The notes under the pieces were generated by a model that was not told where the DNA came from, ran no database searches, and was given only the letters and a program-made list of their open reading frames with translations. From Heliocidaris tuberculata (lineage: Eukaryota > Echinodermata > Echinoidea > Camarodonta > Echinometridae): a stretch of DNA of 64,000 nucleotides. The DNA lies in contig CM046846.1 of NCBI GenBank assembly GCA_025618425.1, positions 30,419,619 through 30,483,618 on the forward strand, read 5' to 3'. Each line of letters begins with the position of its first letter. Position 1 is the first letter of the stretch. A program made the translations under genes and the position numbers. Positions 63,725 through 64,000 of this stretch are shown here, one piece after another.

Positions 63725-64000
63725 TATGGTATTGTGATCCCAATATGAATGCAAAAATTACCCCCCACCCCACCCCAATTTTTTTTCTTATTCAAGCTAA
63801 TAAATGTCATAAAAACCTAATGATTTTTGCTATGGCTCTAATGGGAGCCAGGCTGTATTGTCAGTCTGCAAAAGACATCCATTACAGGTGTTTACAGAAG
63901 ATGAATACTTATTTTCTTACTTATTTATTTATTAATATTATTATTGCTATTATTGTAGCTGATATTTTTGGTCATTAGCAATGTGTAAAAGTTTTAGATT

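Overview
The window is animal nuclear DNA: AT-rich, with spliced genes showing clear GT...AG exon borders, very dense short interspersed and foldback repeats, recurrent acatgta motifs and many long homopolymer G/C runs. Gene content (two tandem soluble epoxide hydrolases, a YIPF6 orthologue, an intronless rhodopsin-class receptor, CR1-type LINE and Crypton relics) and repeat style fit a marine deuterostome. An echinoderm, most likely a sea urchin, is my best inference; no single feature proves it.

Layout. (1) 1-8330: the 3' part of a bifunctional epoxide hydrolase gene (EPHX2 copy A, + strand, 11 exons; the phosphatase-domain exons lie left of the window). (2) 8331-13509: a repeat-filled stretch with a 500-N assembly gap (9082-9581), where the last EPHX2-A exons and the first YIPF6 exons are both missing. 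(3) 13510-27407: the last four exons of YIPF6 (+), with very large introns. One intron holds a 5.5 kb inverted-repeat structure. (4) 27408-35300: YIPF6 3' flank and repeats, including a mariner-like element carrying a long polypyrimidine tract. (5) 35314-36435: a complete single-exon class A GPCR (+). (6) 36436-40528: intergenic, with two non-autonomous hAT-like elements that have exact 8-bp target duplications. (7) 40529-57961: EPHX2 copy B (+), 15 exons from the start codon to the lid region; its last exons lie right of the window. Its introns carry a Crypton-type tyrosine recombinase gene (48670-49981), two copies of a TTAA-flanked foldback element, a 1 kb mariner-like foldback and a nearly complete CR1-type LINE (minus strand). 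(8) 57962-64000: the next EPHX2-B intron, with a 33-bp palindromic minisatellite, more transposon relics and one candidate minus-strand exon.

The two EPHX2 copies have identical exon lengths and phases over the 11 shared exons and very similar proteins, so they are a tandem duplication. Because the introns still align in places, each acts as an 'empty site' control for the other. This separates insertions that predate the duplication from those that came later (Crypton, LINE and both TTAA foldbacks in B; a SINE-like insertion, an approximately 690-bp TIR element and others in A). EPHX2 handles lipid epoxides and lipid phosphates in the cytosol or peroxisome, YIPF6 is a Golgi membrane protein and the receptor sits in the plasma membrane; nothing suggests they work as one pathway.

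The most interesting material is mobile: a Crypton recombinase with all recognisable catalytic residues but one frameshift, flanked by unexpected inverted repeats; several unrelated foldback families that all end in TTAAAG...CTTTAA; a SINE-like insertion whose head resembles 7SL RNA; and a 20-unit hairpin minisatellite.
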